Source of the DNA: Oscheius tipulae
Lineage: Eukaryota; Nematoda; Chromadorea; Rhabditida; Rhabditidae
Assembly (NCBI GenBank): GCA_037178975.1
Contig: JASJZH010000003.1
Location: 9,548,001-9,612,000 of the forward strand
Length of the DNA: 64,000 nt
Direction: 5' to 3'
This document shows positions 32,479 through 44,835 of the stretch, one piece after another (the first letter of the stretch is position 1; every line of letters starts with the position of its first letter). The translations under genes were made by a program, and so were the position numbers. The notes beneath the pieces are model-generated. The model did not search any database, was not told the DNA's origin, and saw nothing but the letters and a program-made list of their open reading frames with translations.

Positions 32479-35400
32479 ATGTCTGGAAACTGGGACGATT
32501 CTGGTAGGTTTTCCAGCCCATTCCATTCATTTCTGTTATGACAGATTCCGGTTCTGAGGAGGTCGAAGTCGTCGAGAAGCCAGTCATCATTCCAAGGAGT
32601 CGGACGGTCTCCGTAGCCAAGAGTCTCGAGAAGGTCCAAATTCTGGAAAGTTCCGTACACGGCTCACAGAATGGAGACGACTCGGATGAGACGTCGTCGG
32701 AAGGAAGCATAGAGGAATCGGAAGGATTCGAGGAGACGGGCGATGTGCTCAATCTGGACTTTGATTCGACTACCAACACTTCTAGGGTAGGTTCTTTTCT
32801 GTGTTAGCTTTGACTTCTGGGTAGGGAGTGACAGAGTAACAGCGAGGCAAAGAGACAGCGGCAGAAACAGTGAGACAGCGCCAGAAAAAGTGAGATCGAG
32901 AGACACAGAGGCACAGACACACATAGACAGGCAGAGAGACAGGACGACAGAACGATAGAGAGGCTGAAAGACAGACAGAGGGGCAGGCAGAGTGACAGAC
33001 AGAGAGAATGGGAAACTCAGATAGATTTAGAGGCAACGACAGCGGCACAGAGACAGAGAGACGAAGGGTTTTCTTTCAGATAATCTCCCAGTTCCCGAGC
33101 TCCTATCGCAACATCATTTCGGAGTTTGCCGACGTGGAAATCTTCCTCATCTCCTTGGACAGTCTGATCGTGGAGCTGACCGCGCACAAGTATCACAACT
33201 GGCAGCTCGCTGGACAGTCTATTGTTCTCACAACCCAGGTAACCATTCCCTTTCTCCATCTTCGAGAAGTTCCTTTCAGATCGAGCGCTTCCTTCAGCAG
33301 TTTGTGAACCTCGGAGGTCGTTTCAAGCTGGTAGTCTTCACGGATTTCGCCTCGCTCTTCTCCAGGGATACGACTGTCGCTTTTGTCAGGGCTACTGCTC
33401 TCGCCTACATTGCTGCCAGTCCCTATGCCAAGGATCTCGTCTTTTTCACCAGTCCGGCTGACCAGAACTGGGATCGCTTTCTGGCTGATCTGACACCTTC
33501 TTTCCTCATGGTATCGAGAGACAACTTCACCAAGGAGGTCTGTGCACAGGAGGAGCTCAACATCACACCGCAGCTCGATACTATCGGTAGGTTTTGGTTT
33601 GAAGACAGAGACGGTGACATAATCACACATACTTTTCCAGTGATCCATGCCCTGGCCTCGGCTATTCCTATCGTTCTGCTCTCCTCAATCACTGTCAACT
33701 TTTCCGCCGTCGACGCTTATTACATTTCACCGAAGTTGTGTGTCAAAGAGAACTGGGACAGCTTCCTTGCTGCCTACTGGGACTGTAGCAGTGAACCACT
33801 GAAAATTGCCAAGAATCCGACTCTGGACGCGAAACAGTTCACGACAGCTGCCGATCTTTGGGTTCACATAATCAAGGAGGCCAAGACTGGGTTAGTCCGT
33901 CTCTCACACCTTCAATATATTCAACCTTCCAGAACTTGCTCGGAGCATTTCGATACTCTGGCCTGTGCCGTTCTGCTCTCCTCTCTGCTTACCAATCGCC
34001 GTGGGGCCAACAGGATCTATTTAGCTGAGAAGGAGGACGCAAAGCGTGGGCTGGACGTCATTAGAGACAGGAGGACCCTTCTGAACACGACTGTGAGCAT
34101 TCTGGAGAAGACAAGCTTTGCCGGAATCAAGTTCTCCCTGGCCGACTTCTGGGATGGCCGAATGATCCTGACAATCTTCGATCATATAGTGACCAATGAG
34201 CCAGTTCTGCCCTACCGTCTTCAAGAGGAATTCTTCAAGCTGCATCAGGCCGCCGGGCTCGGTCGTCCTTTGGCTGTCGACACAGCTGAGCGTCTCTTCG
34301 AGCCGGTCCCGGAGCCAGTGGACCCACTGACCAGTCTTCCTCTGCTGTACAAGACGCAGTCGGCTCTGATTGACCAGTTCTTGCCGGAGGCCAGAAAGAT
34401 CAAGTCGGACAATGCGCTTCCCGTGGTCCCGCACTATGCTCAGATCTTTTCGGATCGTTTAGGCTGGAAGCTGAAAACGATCGAGGAGGGTTTCGCCAAA
34501 AAGCAGGAGGAAAAGTTGGAGGATGCTTGGCAGGCAAAGCGCTACCATAAAAGCAGACAGTTCCTAAGCAGATGGTACGAGAATTTTGCAAATTCGCTGG
34601 AAGGACGTGGCTCGAACCTGCTGGTTGACTTCTCCAGAGCTCCCAAGGGATACGCGACAAAGGAGGAGGAAGAGGATGATGGAAAAAAGAAGGCCAAGGG
34701 CGGATGGGCTGGTCAGAAGCCTGGAAAGCCGGGAGCTGGTGGTGGAAAGAAGGGTAAGGAGCCGGTCAAGTCGAAAAAGGATCTGATTTTGGAGGCTAAC
34801 AAGAAGGTCAAGGACCAGAAGGTTAGTTCATACAATTACAGAGAGACAGGTCAAGAATTCCCTTCAAAACCACGGAAGTTTCCAGGTCATCGAAAGCGAG
34901 ACGAAGAAGATTACCTTCGCTACGCAACAGGGCAAGGCAGCCGTTACCTACCTCGGAAACCTCTACAACACACTGGAACTGGCGGAGACCAAGGCTCTTT
35001 GCATCTACGAAATCACAATGAGGGAAGCCCGCGAATTCCTCTCGAATCTGACCGGAAAGGAGTATCAGGCCCGTCGACGTGTCGAATGTGTGAATCTCGT
35101 CGGCCGGATCAAAGACTGCTACGTGAAGCACTGGAGCCATCTCACGGACAGACAGAAGGAGCAGATTGTCGACTTGTGGATTATGCTCGGCTTCGAGCCT
35201 CCTCAAGGATTCAAGGGATCCTCAGAGGCCAAGTCGAAGAAACTGGACCTCGGAATGAACATGCTCTACTATCAGCTAGAGTACGGAGGAGAACTGATCG
35301 ACATTCTTTCGGACCCGCAAAAAGATGACCGTGTCACTGGTTTCAATCCGGACGCCTGGCAGAGAAAGATGCTCGATTCTGTTGATAGAGGTCAGTCTTT

Positions 35401-38400
35401 CCGTTTTTCTTGTTCAAACTGTGAAACTTCCAGGAAATTCGGCCATTATTGTGGCTCCCACGTCGGCTGGTAAGACCTTCGTCTCGTACTATTGTATCGA
35501 GAAGATTCTTCGCGCCAGTGATGTCGATGTCGTTGTCTACGTGTCCCCGTCGAAGGCTTTGATGAATCAGGCCTGTGGATCGATCTACGCCCGTTTCAAG
35601 AACAAGCTGATGGCTAGGGGCAAATCCCTCTTTGGGACGCTCACTCCCGAGTTTAGTCAGAGTGCTCTCACCTGTCAGGTAAGGAATTACTCTTTGTCTT
35701 TGCTGTCTCTCTGTCTTTCTATCAACAGTAACTTCTAGGTCCTGGTCACTGTTCCCGAGTCATTGGAAGTCCTTCTTCTCTCTACCAATCCCGTTGTTCA
35801 AGAATTCGTCTCCCACATCAAGTATGTCATCTTCGACGAAGTTCACTCGATTGGTGCCTCTGAGAACGCCCATATCTGGGAACATCTTCTCCTTCTGATC
35901 ACCTGTCCCTTTCTTGCCCTCTCGGCCACCATCGGAAACGGAGAGAAGCTGCACAGCTGGCTCAACTCGGCAGAAGACTACAAGTCGGACAAGAAGAGAC
36001 GCGTCGACATGATCATCTATGCCGAACGCTATTCCGAGCTGGAGCTGTCGATTGTAAACATCAACAAGCCGGAAGCCGAGACGGAGGAAAAGAAGGAAGG
36101 AAGCAAGATGCTTCAGCCATTGATGCCCTTCGGAGTCTACATGCCTGAGAAGCTGAGAATGTTCGGAATCCCAGATGACCAACAGTTGACAGCCAGACAG
36201 ATTCTCACTCTTTACACGACTCTGGCTTCAGTCGATAAGAAGGCCAAGTGAGTTTGTTTTCGTTTTTTTTTTGCTGGACAAGCAGAGACAGGAAACAATC
36301 TTCCTCTTGCAGAGAAGACTTCGAGCCCTGCAAGTACTTCGGCTACAAGCAGTCCGAGTTCGTCTGGCTCTCCCGTGCCAGTCTCCGTGACTATGAGCGC
36401 AAGCTACGTGACCGTTTCCTGGATTGGCTGAAGACGGACGAGCAGAAGATGAATCAAGTTCTGACGGCTTTGGGTGGAGGCAGCGTCAAGGAGCAGCTTG
36501 ACTATCGCGCCATCCCATTCAACAAGGAAAAGGTGGCGCAGGCTACCATCGTGCCCCTTCTGGATGAGCTGAGAGACGAGGCTATGCTGCCGGCAATCTG
36601 TTTCAACGATAATCGTCACGTCTGTGAGAGTCTGGCTGTGGAGCTGGTCGAAGAGCTTGAGAGGAGAGAGCAGGCATTCTTGGACAGTGCCGAGTACAAG
36701 AACAAGTACGAGATCAAGGATGAGGAGAAAATCATGAAGGCGGCCAAAAAAAAGAGGGATGCTGCTGAGAAGAAAAAGAAGGGAGACAAGCCGGAAGACG
36801 AGCCGCCAGAGGAGGTCGACGACAGCGATCCGTTGGCAGCTCAGAGGGCCAAGCTGAAGCAGGCTCTGGAGAGATTCAAGTTCCGCGGACGGTAAGCTGA
36901 TTCAATTAGTTTCTAATTTCATTTGTTCAGTGGAAATGGTGATCCGGACCTCTACGACAAGATGGTCGAGAGAATGGCTCGTCAGGCCAAGACTCGTGAA
37001 CATACACGTCTCCTTTTGCGTCTCTTCGCTCGCGGAATCGGCTTCCATCACCCCGGAATGAATATGGTCGAGAAGGGAGCAGTTGAGGTGCTATTCCGTG
37101 CTGGACATCTCGCCATCCTATTCTCTACGTCGACTCTCGCTCTCGGAGTCAACATGCCCTGTAAGACGGTCCTCTTTGGAGTCGACAATCCGCTCTTCAC
37201 GCCTCTTCTGTACCGTCAGGTTGGTAGATACAGAGAGATAGAGACCGAGATTAACAGCTCCTTTGCAGATGAGTGGACGTGCCGGTCGTCGTGGTTTCGA
37301 TCATTCTGGAAACGTCGTTTTCATGAGCATTCCGACGAGCAAGATCCGTCGCCTGTTGACTGCCTCTTTGTCCAATCTGCAAGGAAATCCGCCCTTCACC
37401 ACCTCGTTCCTTCTGCGTCTGCTCCGCTTTGTCCATCAGAAGGATGTCGTTAGTCAGGAGACGAGAAAAGCCATCTCGACTGTACAGCAGCGAACCCAGG
37501 TGGCCTTGTCCCTTCTGCGCCACTCGTTCTCACTCTACACGCGTCATGAAGCCGCCAGTGGAGTCCTGTCCAGACAGTTGAAAATGTACTTTGTCTACTC
37601 GGTCCAGTTGCTTCGTCACCTTCAGCTCTTGGATTCCAATGTGAGTTTTTTTAACTTCATAGAGACATGAAGCTGCTCAGACAAACGGAGATGTAGACAC
37701 AGGGGAACAGAGACACAGACAACGAAACAGAGAAACAGAGAGACAGATAGATAGAGAGACAGTTCTCCAGCTCATTCTTATGTTTTCAGTGTTCTGGTTC
37801 CGGTCTGGCCGAGCTCACATCTCACATGCAAGAGAACGAGCCCGGTAATCTGGCCTTTGTGCATCTGCTCCACCAGGGCTGCTTCCACAAGATGGTCAAG
37901 AAGAATCTGGAAAATCGTCAGGCTGCCAAGATGGAAATGCTTACGATTTTGGCCAATCTGTTCACCCGCTACCGTATGCCGCCCTGGTTCAATCCAGATG
38001 ACAAGACGACCTACCCGGCTGAGGCTGAAGGGGCCAAGAATCTGCAGATTCATCTGACCGGACTGCCGGAGCTCTTCCAGACCGAGTTGGACAAGTTCAA
38101 TCAGCTCTCGGTCGATCTCTACTACAAGTTCATGGCTGCTGCAAGTGGAAATAAGCAGCTCCTTGCTCCAAGCTTCTCGACTTCTGGTGTGGATTACGTC
38201 TCGGCACGTGCCCTCTTCCAGCGTGATGACCTCGTCTCTCCCGTCTTTGATGGCTTCTCTCACGACTCCAAGTTCCTTCCCGTGGTCAGCTTCGATCATC
38301 ATGACCATCGTGGCCGGAAGATCTACTACAATGCCTACGCTGTGGACTTCTTCATCCACGAGTCGAGTAAGCTGCTGACGACGATGAATCAGTTGGCCGT

Positions 38401-38578
38401 GAACAAGATGTGGTTCATGATTGCCGACTTCAATGAGATGCTGAAGCAGCTGTCGGAAGGAATGGATCAGGTCGCGAGGCCACACGATCCCGTCTGTGAG
38501 GTCTTGAGGGAGCTCTACATGGACTATGACAAGAAGTTCCGAGCCGCCTTCGGAATGAGCACCAGGACCAAGGAGTGA
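32479..38578 (+). CDS. DDX60: DDX60-like DExH-box RNA helicase
   Basis: Large Ski2-like superfamily 2 helicase. In mammals DDX60 proteins are interferon-induced and support antiviral RNA sensing. Exons: 32479-32503, 32545-32786, 33080-33238, 33280-33586, 33641-33890, 33933-34821, 34886-35390, 35434-35678, 35739-36247, 36313-36891, 36931-37219, 37269-37640, 37790-38578. That gives 1719 residues, close to human DDX60 (about 1710). Motifs: Walker A PTSAGKT (801-807), DEVH (907-910), SAT (936-938), and motif [12 protein letters not shown] (1333-1342), split by an intron. The acidic N-terminus and the Lys/Gly-rich linker (about residues 570-620) are divergent. AATAAA lies near 38748. Intron 2 contains a long GAGACAG tract. 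Confidence 0.94.
32826..33062 (+). repeat. Long degenerate GAGACAG tract inside DDX60 intron 2
   Basis: About 235 nt dominated by GAGACAG, GACAGCG and GACAGAC units with many substitutions. It fills most of the 293-nt intron. Confidence 0.85.
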
Positions 38579-38924
38579 TGTTGAGCTGTCCTCCCGCGCG
38601 AAGAGATCCTATCTGTGTCTACTGGTACTAGCTATGGTTTCAACTCCTGGTGACCTCTCACTCTCCCTCCCTCTCTCTCTCTCTCTCTGTCTATGTGGTT
38701 CTGTTCTTGTCTAGTCTTTCGCTGTGACTCTGTTATGAATCTATTAAAATAAAGAGATTCTCCTGAGAGTTTGGAACCTATAGTGACAGATAGACAGAAA
38801 GACACACGCTCAGTTGGTTTCAGTACTCCTTCTACCTGATCAGGCTCATTTTGCGCGTGATTAGACGAGATCAGCGTGATTAGTCATGATCAGTGCTTTC
38901 AAAAATCCCAGGACATGAAAACAA

Positions 38925-39120
38925 AAAACTTTTGTCTCGACACGAGTCGAACCAACAACCCTCGATGACGTTTGAACTCCAAGTGAATGTGTTAACTACT
39001 AGATCACGGTAAACGACGCACTCGAAGTGTCTCTGAAAAACGGGCGCACGGGTGGCCGAATGGTTATAGTCTATTTCCAACGTCCAGCGACACCTGAATT
39101 TGAACGCTAATGGTACAGTA
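38925..39120 (-). repeat. tRNA-related repeat with two opposed tRNA-like modules
   Basis: First module is antisense: minus-strand GGTTCGACTCGTG with the TAGTAGTTAACAC arm, at about 38940-39010. A second, sense, module follows at about 39045-39110 (GGTGGCCGAATGGTTATAG...CCTGAATTTGAACGC). The layout repeats at 43490-43680. Confidence 0.5.
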
Positions 39121-39169
39121 TTTGCGCACGAAGAAAAAATTCCAAGGTTTCCGAAATTTCTCCATTTTC

Positions 39170-39370
39170 CGCACTTTTTACAAATTCTAACCGTGTAACA
39201 GAATTCTAGACATGCATAAGCCTACTTAACAACAAATTTAGGGGAAATATCTAAGAAATGCGTTGAAAATGGCCAAAATATGTGAGCAGAGCCCCATTTT
39301 CGGCTTCCACGCTTTTTCAGGCGTTTTTCTGGCAGATTTTTCTACAAAATTGCTGTCAAGCAGATTTACT
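39170..39370 (+). repeat. Family B repeat body, copy 2
   Basis: Aligns with 27725-27905 through CTACTTAACAACAAATTT, AATGGCCAAAAT and AGCCCCATTTTCGGCTTCCACG. Confidence 0.5.
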
Positions 39371-40458
39371 TAGGCCCCGAATCCGATATCAATGTTAAAA
39401 CAACTTAAAAAAGGCTGTAAACACTCAAAAATTACGAAACTCTGCCAGTCTGAGCCCAGGTTACAGTATTTTCCTCGCAAGACCTTTCGCAATCTACCTT
39501 TAAAGAATTCGTAAGTGCCGCTGGAGTTTGGAAAAGACTAAAGCGCGCTTGCCTAGTAATCTAATAAACAGGGTACGTTCCCGGCCGCAGGGTATTTTTT
39601 CATTTTTAGTTCCTTGGTGTTTTCGACGGCGCTGAACCCTGTCATGGTGTTAGTTTCCCTTAAAATAAATTATTATGGATCACTTTTTCGCCCTTAAAGC
39701 GAGTGTCTGGGCCTTTTGTAACTCACCAAAGTTAGAGTACAGACGGTTTGACATGTCATCGCAAGTTAAGATAGCTTTGTTTTACACTCTTTGCTGTTAC
39801 TTGTGCTGGGAAGTTGCGTTTTTTTGACTAGGAAATGGCCATAAGGCAGGTTTTGGGATGGCATATCAGTGTCAAATGGTCCTAGAGTTAGAACAAGTGC
39901 ACCTCATTTCGTAAAAGAGCGCTTTTGGACGTACAATGTCCTAGAAACACGTTTGAATAGTAGAAAGCTGGGGAAGGTTATATAACTCTGTGAATCTGTG
40001 TGCTTTTGATTCCTAGACTATTTAATCTCATCTCATTCCTATTCCGCGTAGAACTCAAGGAGCAACATGCTTCCAGTGTTTTGAAGCAGCAACTAAATAC
40101 ATTATTCGAAATTTAGCAACTAATTACGGTCAAATTGTTAAAATTTTAGACATGTCAAAGTAATTGGTGGCTGCCTCTGTCAAGTGATAGATTTTGTTCA
40201 GCGAGTTTTTCTCTTCAAAACCTATGTCAGAACTCATACCCGAAAAAAGGTCGGGACACTCGCTTTGACCGAGAAACAAAGAGACACAGAGAGACGGAGA
40301 GACAGAGAGGCATCTCCTATACTCCCTTGTCCTTCAAAAAATCGGCGACTGACACATCGCCAAAACAGAGCCCCAGACGGTTTCTATTTTTTTGGCCATT
40401 ATGTATTCTCACGCTCGTCTCTCTTTTTCTATTCCCTATCATCTTTTCCAACCGGAAA

Positions 40459-40693
40459 ATGCGCTGTCTTCTCGTCCTTCTGGCTCTTTTCACCACTGTT
40501 CCTTCACGTAACTTTATCATACTCTCCCAGACAACTTCGGTTAGTAGGAGGCGGTTGGCTGGCCTTTTCCGAATGTGCCGGACTGTGCAATGAGAACCAG
40601 GGGCGTTACTGCTGTCTGTTCACAGGCTACACCGATTTTCGCTGTCTGGAAGGAGTCGTGGAGTGTTATGCTCCAGTTGGCTCGCACTACTAA
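40459..40693 (+). CDS. Secreted six-cysteine peptide
   Basis: 64 residues from exons 40459-40507 and 40548-40693, with a 40-nt intron. A signal peptide (RCLLVLLALFTTVPS) is followed by a mature part of about 48 residues with six cysteines spaced CX3CX7CCX9CX6C, presumably forming three disulphides. The family is not recognised; the size and cysteine density suit an antimicrobial or other secreted effector peptide, but function is unknown. A longer open frame from 40184 runs through the intron and is less likely because the signal peptide would then be out of frame. The stop codon sits inside TAATAAA, so the polyadenylation signal overlaps the end of the coding sequence. Confidence 0.72.
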
Positions 40694-40945
40694 TAAAATG
40701 TTCTTGATGAAATTTTATTATGCAACCGGTTAAGTTAAAACGAAAGTGGAATGTCTTTGAATACCCAGAGAGACGGAGAACGAGTAGAAGTTGATTAGGG
40801 GAAAGAACCGGAGAGGTTGATTATGGATCAAAGAGTGGGCGGGGACTGTTGAACTCGTAAACACAGGCAGCGATATGTGTGGGCTTGAGTTTTCAACTTC
40901 GGGAGACCTGTTCCAGCAGGAAGAGGCTCCAGAGGCGACGTGTGA

Positions 40946-43900
40946 CTAGATAGAAGAATGGGATCCTTTTCGATGCTTCTCGTGACTGTGCGTCGCGTCA
41001 CGACTGTAACGACGCTCGCGGGAACTCACTGATCTTTTGTTGCTACTGGAAGTTGTCAGAAACGAACCTGGAGGATCTTTGTATGGGGCTAGAATATTCT
41101 CGACCAAGTCTTCCTCGGGCTCAGTTCCTATTCCAAGACGTTCTGTTATGGAGTCGTGGAACATTTGCATCTGAAAACCGTCTCTTCTTCTTCTCTATGT
41201 CTCTCTGTTCTCTCTGTCTTTCTCTCCCCCCCCCTCTCATGCCTATCTATCTATTTGTCTCTCTATTTCTCTGTCTCTCCGTCTATGTCCGGAACCCACC
41301 TGTGCTTCTAGCTCCCCCAGCTTCCTAATGTTTTCTCCTCGATCTCCCTGAGGATTGGCCCTCATTCCGTCCAGTTCCTGCTGTACTGTAGCCAAAAGCT
41401 CATGGAGTTCATCCAAAGAACACTCTTTCTCCTGCTTCTTTGGAGTGGTTTTCTCCCTCAAATATTCACTAGAGGAAGGGGGTTCTTCTTCCTCGTCCGC
41501 GTCTTCAGCAAAGTGATGAACTCCCGGAAGGAAAGTTGTCTGTGGAAGAGATAGAATTCTAACTGCCAGATGGTCCAAGAGTTGGTGGGTCTCCCTCTGG
41601 ATTTGTAAGTGTCTGGTTCAAAAAGGCTCTCAAACCTCAAAAATGTTCAAGAGAACATTCGGATCGGGAAAGGTTTTCCGACAGAGACTGGTACACAGCT
41701 GGGTAGTCCTTCCACACTGGATGAAGACGAAACTGGCAAGGACATTGCAGTCCAGAGAGGGGAACAGACGAATGGATTCGACTGATGAGTTCCGAGAAAC
41801 CTGAAAGAGGATCGGTTACAGAGAGACAGAGATACCTCCAATTTTTTTTTTGCTTTTATCCCGTAAAACCCTACAGATATATAGAAGCCCTAAAACTGGC
41901 AAAAGACTAACAGAAACAAATTAAAAAAAATTCTAAACCGTTCTGAGGAGGGACTCTGCCCTGAAAAGTTATCCTATCATCTGTTTGATTGAAAGAACTT
42001 CAAACGAGACCGAATGTACCAAGAGCCCTTTTCAGGAACAAGCAGTCACCATCATATTCTATTCCCTTTTGATCATGATTTATGTCGTTCGTGATAAAAA
42101 TTGTGAATACTCCGTTATTCTCCATTAATCCGTATAAAAAACGTATCCAGGTATCAGCCAAAAGCAAGAAAGTCACCCCATATGAGGCAGAAACCTACCT
42201 TAAAATCTCCCGACGCCCTGTAAAAGGCCACATGGACCGAGTTTGAGCTAAAAAGTGGCTCCATCCATTTTGAGGAAGTGTTCTTGGTAGCACAGAACCG
42301 AGCTGAATACAACCGTTGGACCATAACAACTTGTACATACAGAAGACTTGAGCCATTTTCAGAGCTGCCGGAATGTGTCCATTCAGTCCGTCCAGGAGTC
42401 TCTTCTGCACAGCCCAGACCCTCGGCACGGTTCCTTCAACACCAACTGGTAGCTGTAGGGGATAGCTGAGGACGTCACAGGGATAGCCACAGGCTATTGG
42501 GAGGAAGTTCCTACAGGAGATAGGGACGAAACAGCCAACGTCCGGGGGGGTGTTTGATGCCCTGAAATGAGGGATTGACCATGTTAAAAAAGGAGAGAGA
42601 GAGAGAGTACCTGTTCCCGACAGTATGTCCTAAGAGTTCCGGCCACCAGGGCCAGCATCATCTCGACTGAGGTCGCTCTAAGAAGTCTTTCAGCTCTACC
42701 GACCAATTCTGTGCTGGGAACGATTCGCCAGCATCTGGCATGGCTTGTCTGTGCTTCTACAAAACTATATGAACGAACCCAGGAAGACGGAAATACCAGT
42801 GTTAAGAAGGGAAGAAGCCTTGAGAGAGCCGTTCTCTTTCAGCGAGTCACCCTGGACAACAATTTCCTCCGGTCCGTTTTCTATTGAATTTTCTATTGAG
42901 TCGCGTGTTCGGGGGATCCTTCTGAAACAGAGAGTTGCTTCAGTCTCTGTCTCTCTGTCTATGTGTCTCTTACCGGTGTTTCGGCTTCTTCCATTCTCCC
43001 GACAATAGTGCCCACAGTATGGATCTTCTCCCAATGAGCATCCGAAGCAGAGCAGAGGCACCCGATGTAACCAACTAGGCAATATAGAAGCTCTGGTAAG
43101 GACCTACCCGAAAAGCAACTACAATGAAATTGTGAAGACAATAAGTATGACGAATAGGCACGAAGAAGTGATATGCTGGGAGAGGTTCCATCTGGAATCC
43201 CCTATCTTTTCTGTTAGGTTGCAAACACACTTCGAGATACATTCGTTGATTGCTGATGACACTTAGCAGGCGAGGGAGACAGATACAGTTGACCGATGGA
43301 TTGGAAACCAAGAGAAGAGTTCGGTCCTTGTTCTGCAACGACAAGTTTTGTGAGACTGTGAGACAGAGAGACAGATAGACTAAGAGACAAAAAAACAAAA
43401 ACTGCAAGTAAGAACGGTGATTTTAATTTCTCGAGGAAAAAGGACAGCGAGGTCGTGCTCACGCCTTTGAATCATTCGAAAGCATAAAAAAAAGTTGTCT
43501 TCGGCGTGGGATCGAACCAAAAACCCTCGGTAACGTGCAAACTGCGAATGCGGTTACTACTAGGCCATCCAGATCACAGCGAGCGCTCCCGTACCGTCTC
43601 GGAAAAAAATCCCTGGTGTGACCGAGTGGTTTGCACGCTCGCCTAGTAATAAGACCTGAGTTCGATTCCTGCTACAGACTAAAATCGAAGACATAGAAAC
43701 AGAGAGTTAGTGATAGTAGCAGTAAAATTCTCACCCCCTCAGTAAAGCCGTTGACCACCCTCATCTCCACTCTATCCTTAGGAAATACTCCTGGCTCATT
43801 GAGAAACGATGACAGATCTCGTGGTCCTTGGATGCTTCTCTCACTGAAACGCTCTCGTATTCTCTCATCCATGTCTCTTACTTTTGATTCCACGCCTTGA

Positions 43901-44363
43901 CCACATTTCCGCTTCTCAGCCCAAACATCTGCTCTTCCGATGACTCGTCCCCTCCCAAAGAAACGTCAGTGATCTGAACTTTCTCTGTTAATCCTAGGTT
44001 GCAAATGTAACAACGTTAAAGTTCAGCTTCTCCATGTCGACATCAGAGGAGAAGGACACGATTCCGAGGTCAGGTGACTGGCCAATGAATGGCCAATTAT
44101 GGGAGCAGTTTCTAAACTGAACTATGAATTGTAGGGTGTGTACTTTACCTGAGACTATACTGCCAGCCTGGCTTCCTTCTTTTTGTGTATCCAATTATTC
44201 GGTATGTGACGATAATTGGGCTGATTAGGAGAAGGAGACACAGAACGAGGAGGGTAAGAAGTACGCCGGCAAGATGTTTGATTACGGTGAAAAGGAGAAA
44301 CGGATGTCGGTTTCGGAGGAGAGGCGGTCGACTGAAGGGAGTCAAGCCTCCCGTCGGCGCCAT
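40946..44363 (-). CDS. Membrane-anchored protein of unknown family (structure partly uncertain)
   Basis: Not recognised. Minus-strand exons that join in phase: 44363-44149, 44111-44015, 43973-43882, 43843-43735, 43332-43108, 43074-42974, 42921-42797, 42756-42611. Further coding blocks follow near 42559-42310, 42240-42200, 41812-41640, about 41600-41301 and 41170-40946. The ATG is two bases after ATCCTTCAG. Residues about 30-58 form one membrane helix (LAGVLLTLLVLCLLLLISPIIV). A large domain with several Cys (LFPSLDCNVLASFVFIQCG) follows, then an acidic stretch, a coiled-coil-like segment and a Ser/Arg-rich end. The junction near 42560-42610 does not hold frame with simple GT-AG splicing, so an exon or base is missed there, or this is two genes. 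Confidence 0.55.
41930..42055 (-). repeat. Family A repeat, body only, copy 3
   Basis: Shares TTCTGAGGAGGG..CTCTGCCCTG, TTATCCTATCATCT and GAACTTCAAACGAGACCGAATG with 60240-60330. It lies in an intron of the unknown membrane protein. Confidence 0.7.
43490..43680 (-). repeat. tRNA-related repeat with opposed modules, copy 2
   Basis: An antisense module (minus-strand GGTTCGATCCCACG, with GGCCTAGTAGTAACCGC) is followed by GTACCGTCTCGG and a sense module GTGTGACCGAGTGGTTTGCACGC..GAGTTCGATTCCTGCTACA. It is within an intron of the minus-strand gene. Confidence 0.65.
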
Positions 44364-44804
44364 TCCTGAAGGATGGGGGTTTGGAATAGACATAGAGAGA
44401 CAGTGAGACAGAGAGTTTGTGAAACAGAGAGACAGAGGGACATAGAGACATTGAGACAAAGAGACAAAAAGGCAGAGAAATACAGAGACACAGAGGCAGA
44501 GATTAAGAATCAATGAAGGCTGTCTTTACTAACGAAAACCTTGGATTTCAAATATCCTCAACCCATTTATTCATGTCAAGACAGCTCATTTCATGACAGG
44601 GACCTCCAAATCTAATAAAAATATAGGAGAGTGACGCGAGACTTGCACACAGAGAGGCGTCAAGTGATTCTAGAATTGGGCTGCCATGAATTATGAATTA
44701 GACGGATGGAATCACGTGTAAATAGTGTGGAGTTGAAACTGAATCTTCCTCTTTCTTTTTCGGAAAAGGACTTGTGCCGTTGATTGGCTTAAGGCTGGAC
44801 GGGC

Positions 44805-44835
<31 letters not shown>

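Larger units (their letters stand above)
38579..40458. other. Intergenic region with tRNA-related repeats
   Basis: Contains the DDX60 polyadenylation signal, tRNA-related repeats at 38925-39120 and 39170-39370, and a GAGACAG tract at 40272-40310. The stretch 39400-40180 is AT-rich and holds nothing I can identify. Confidence 0.5.

Noticed and set aside
43620-43680. Functional tRNA gene in the sense module
   Set aside because: A-box and B-box are recognisable but the acceptor stem does not pair, so it is a tRNA-derived repeat.
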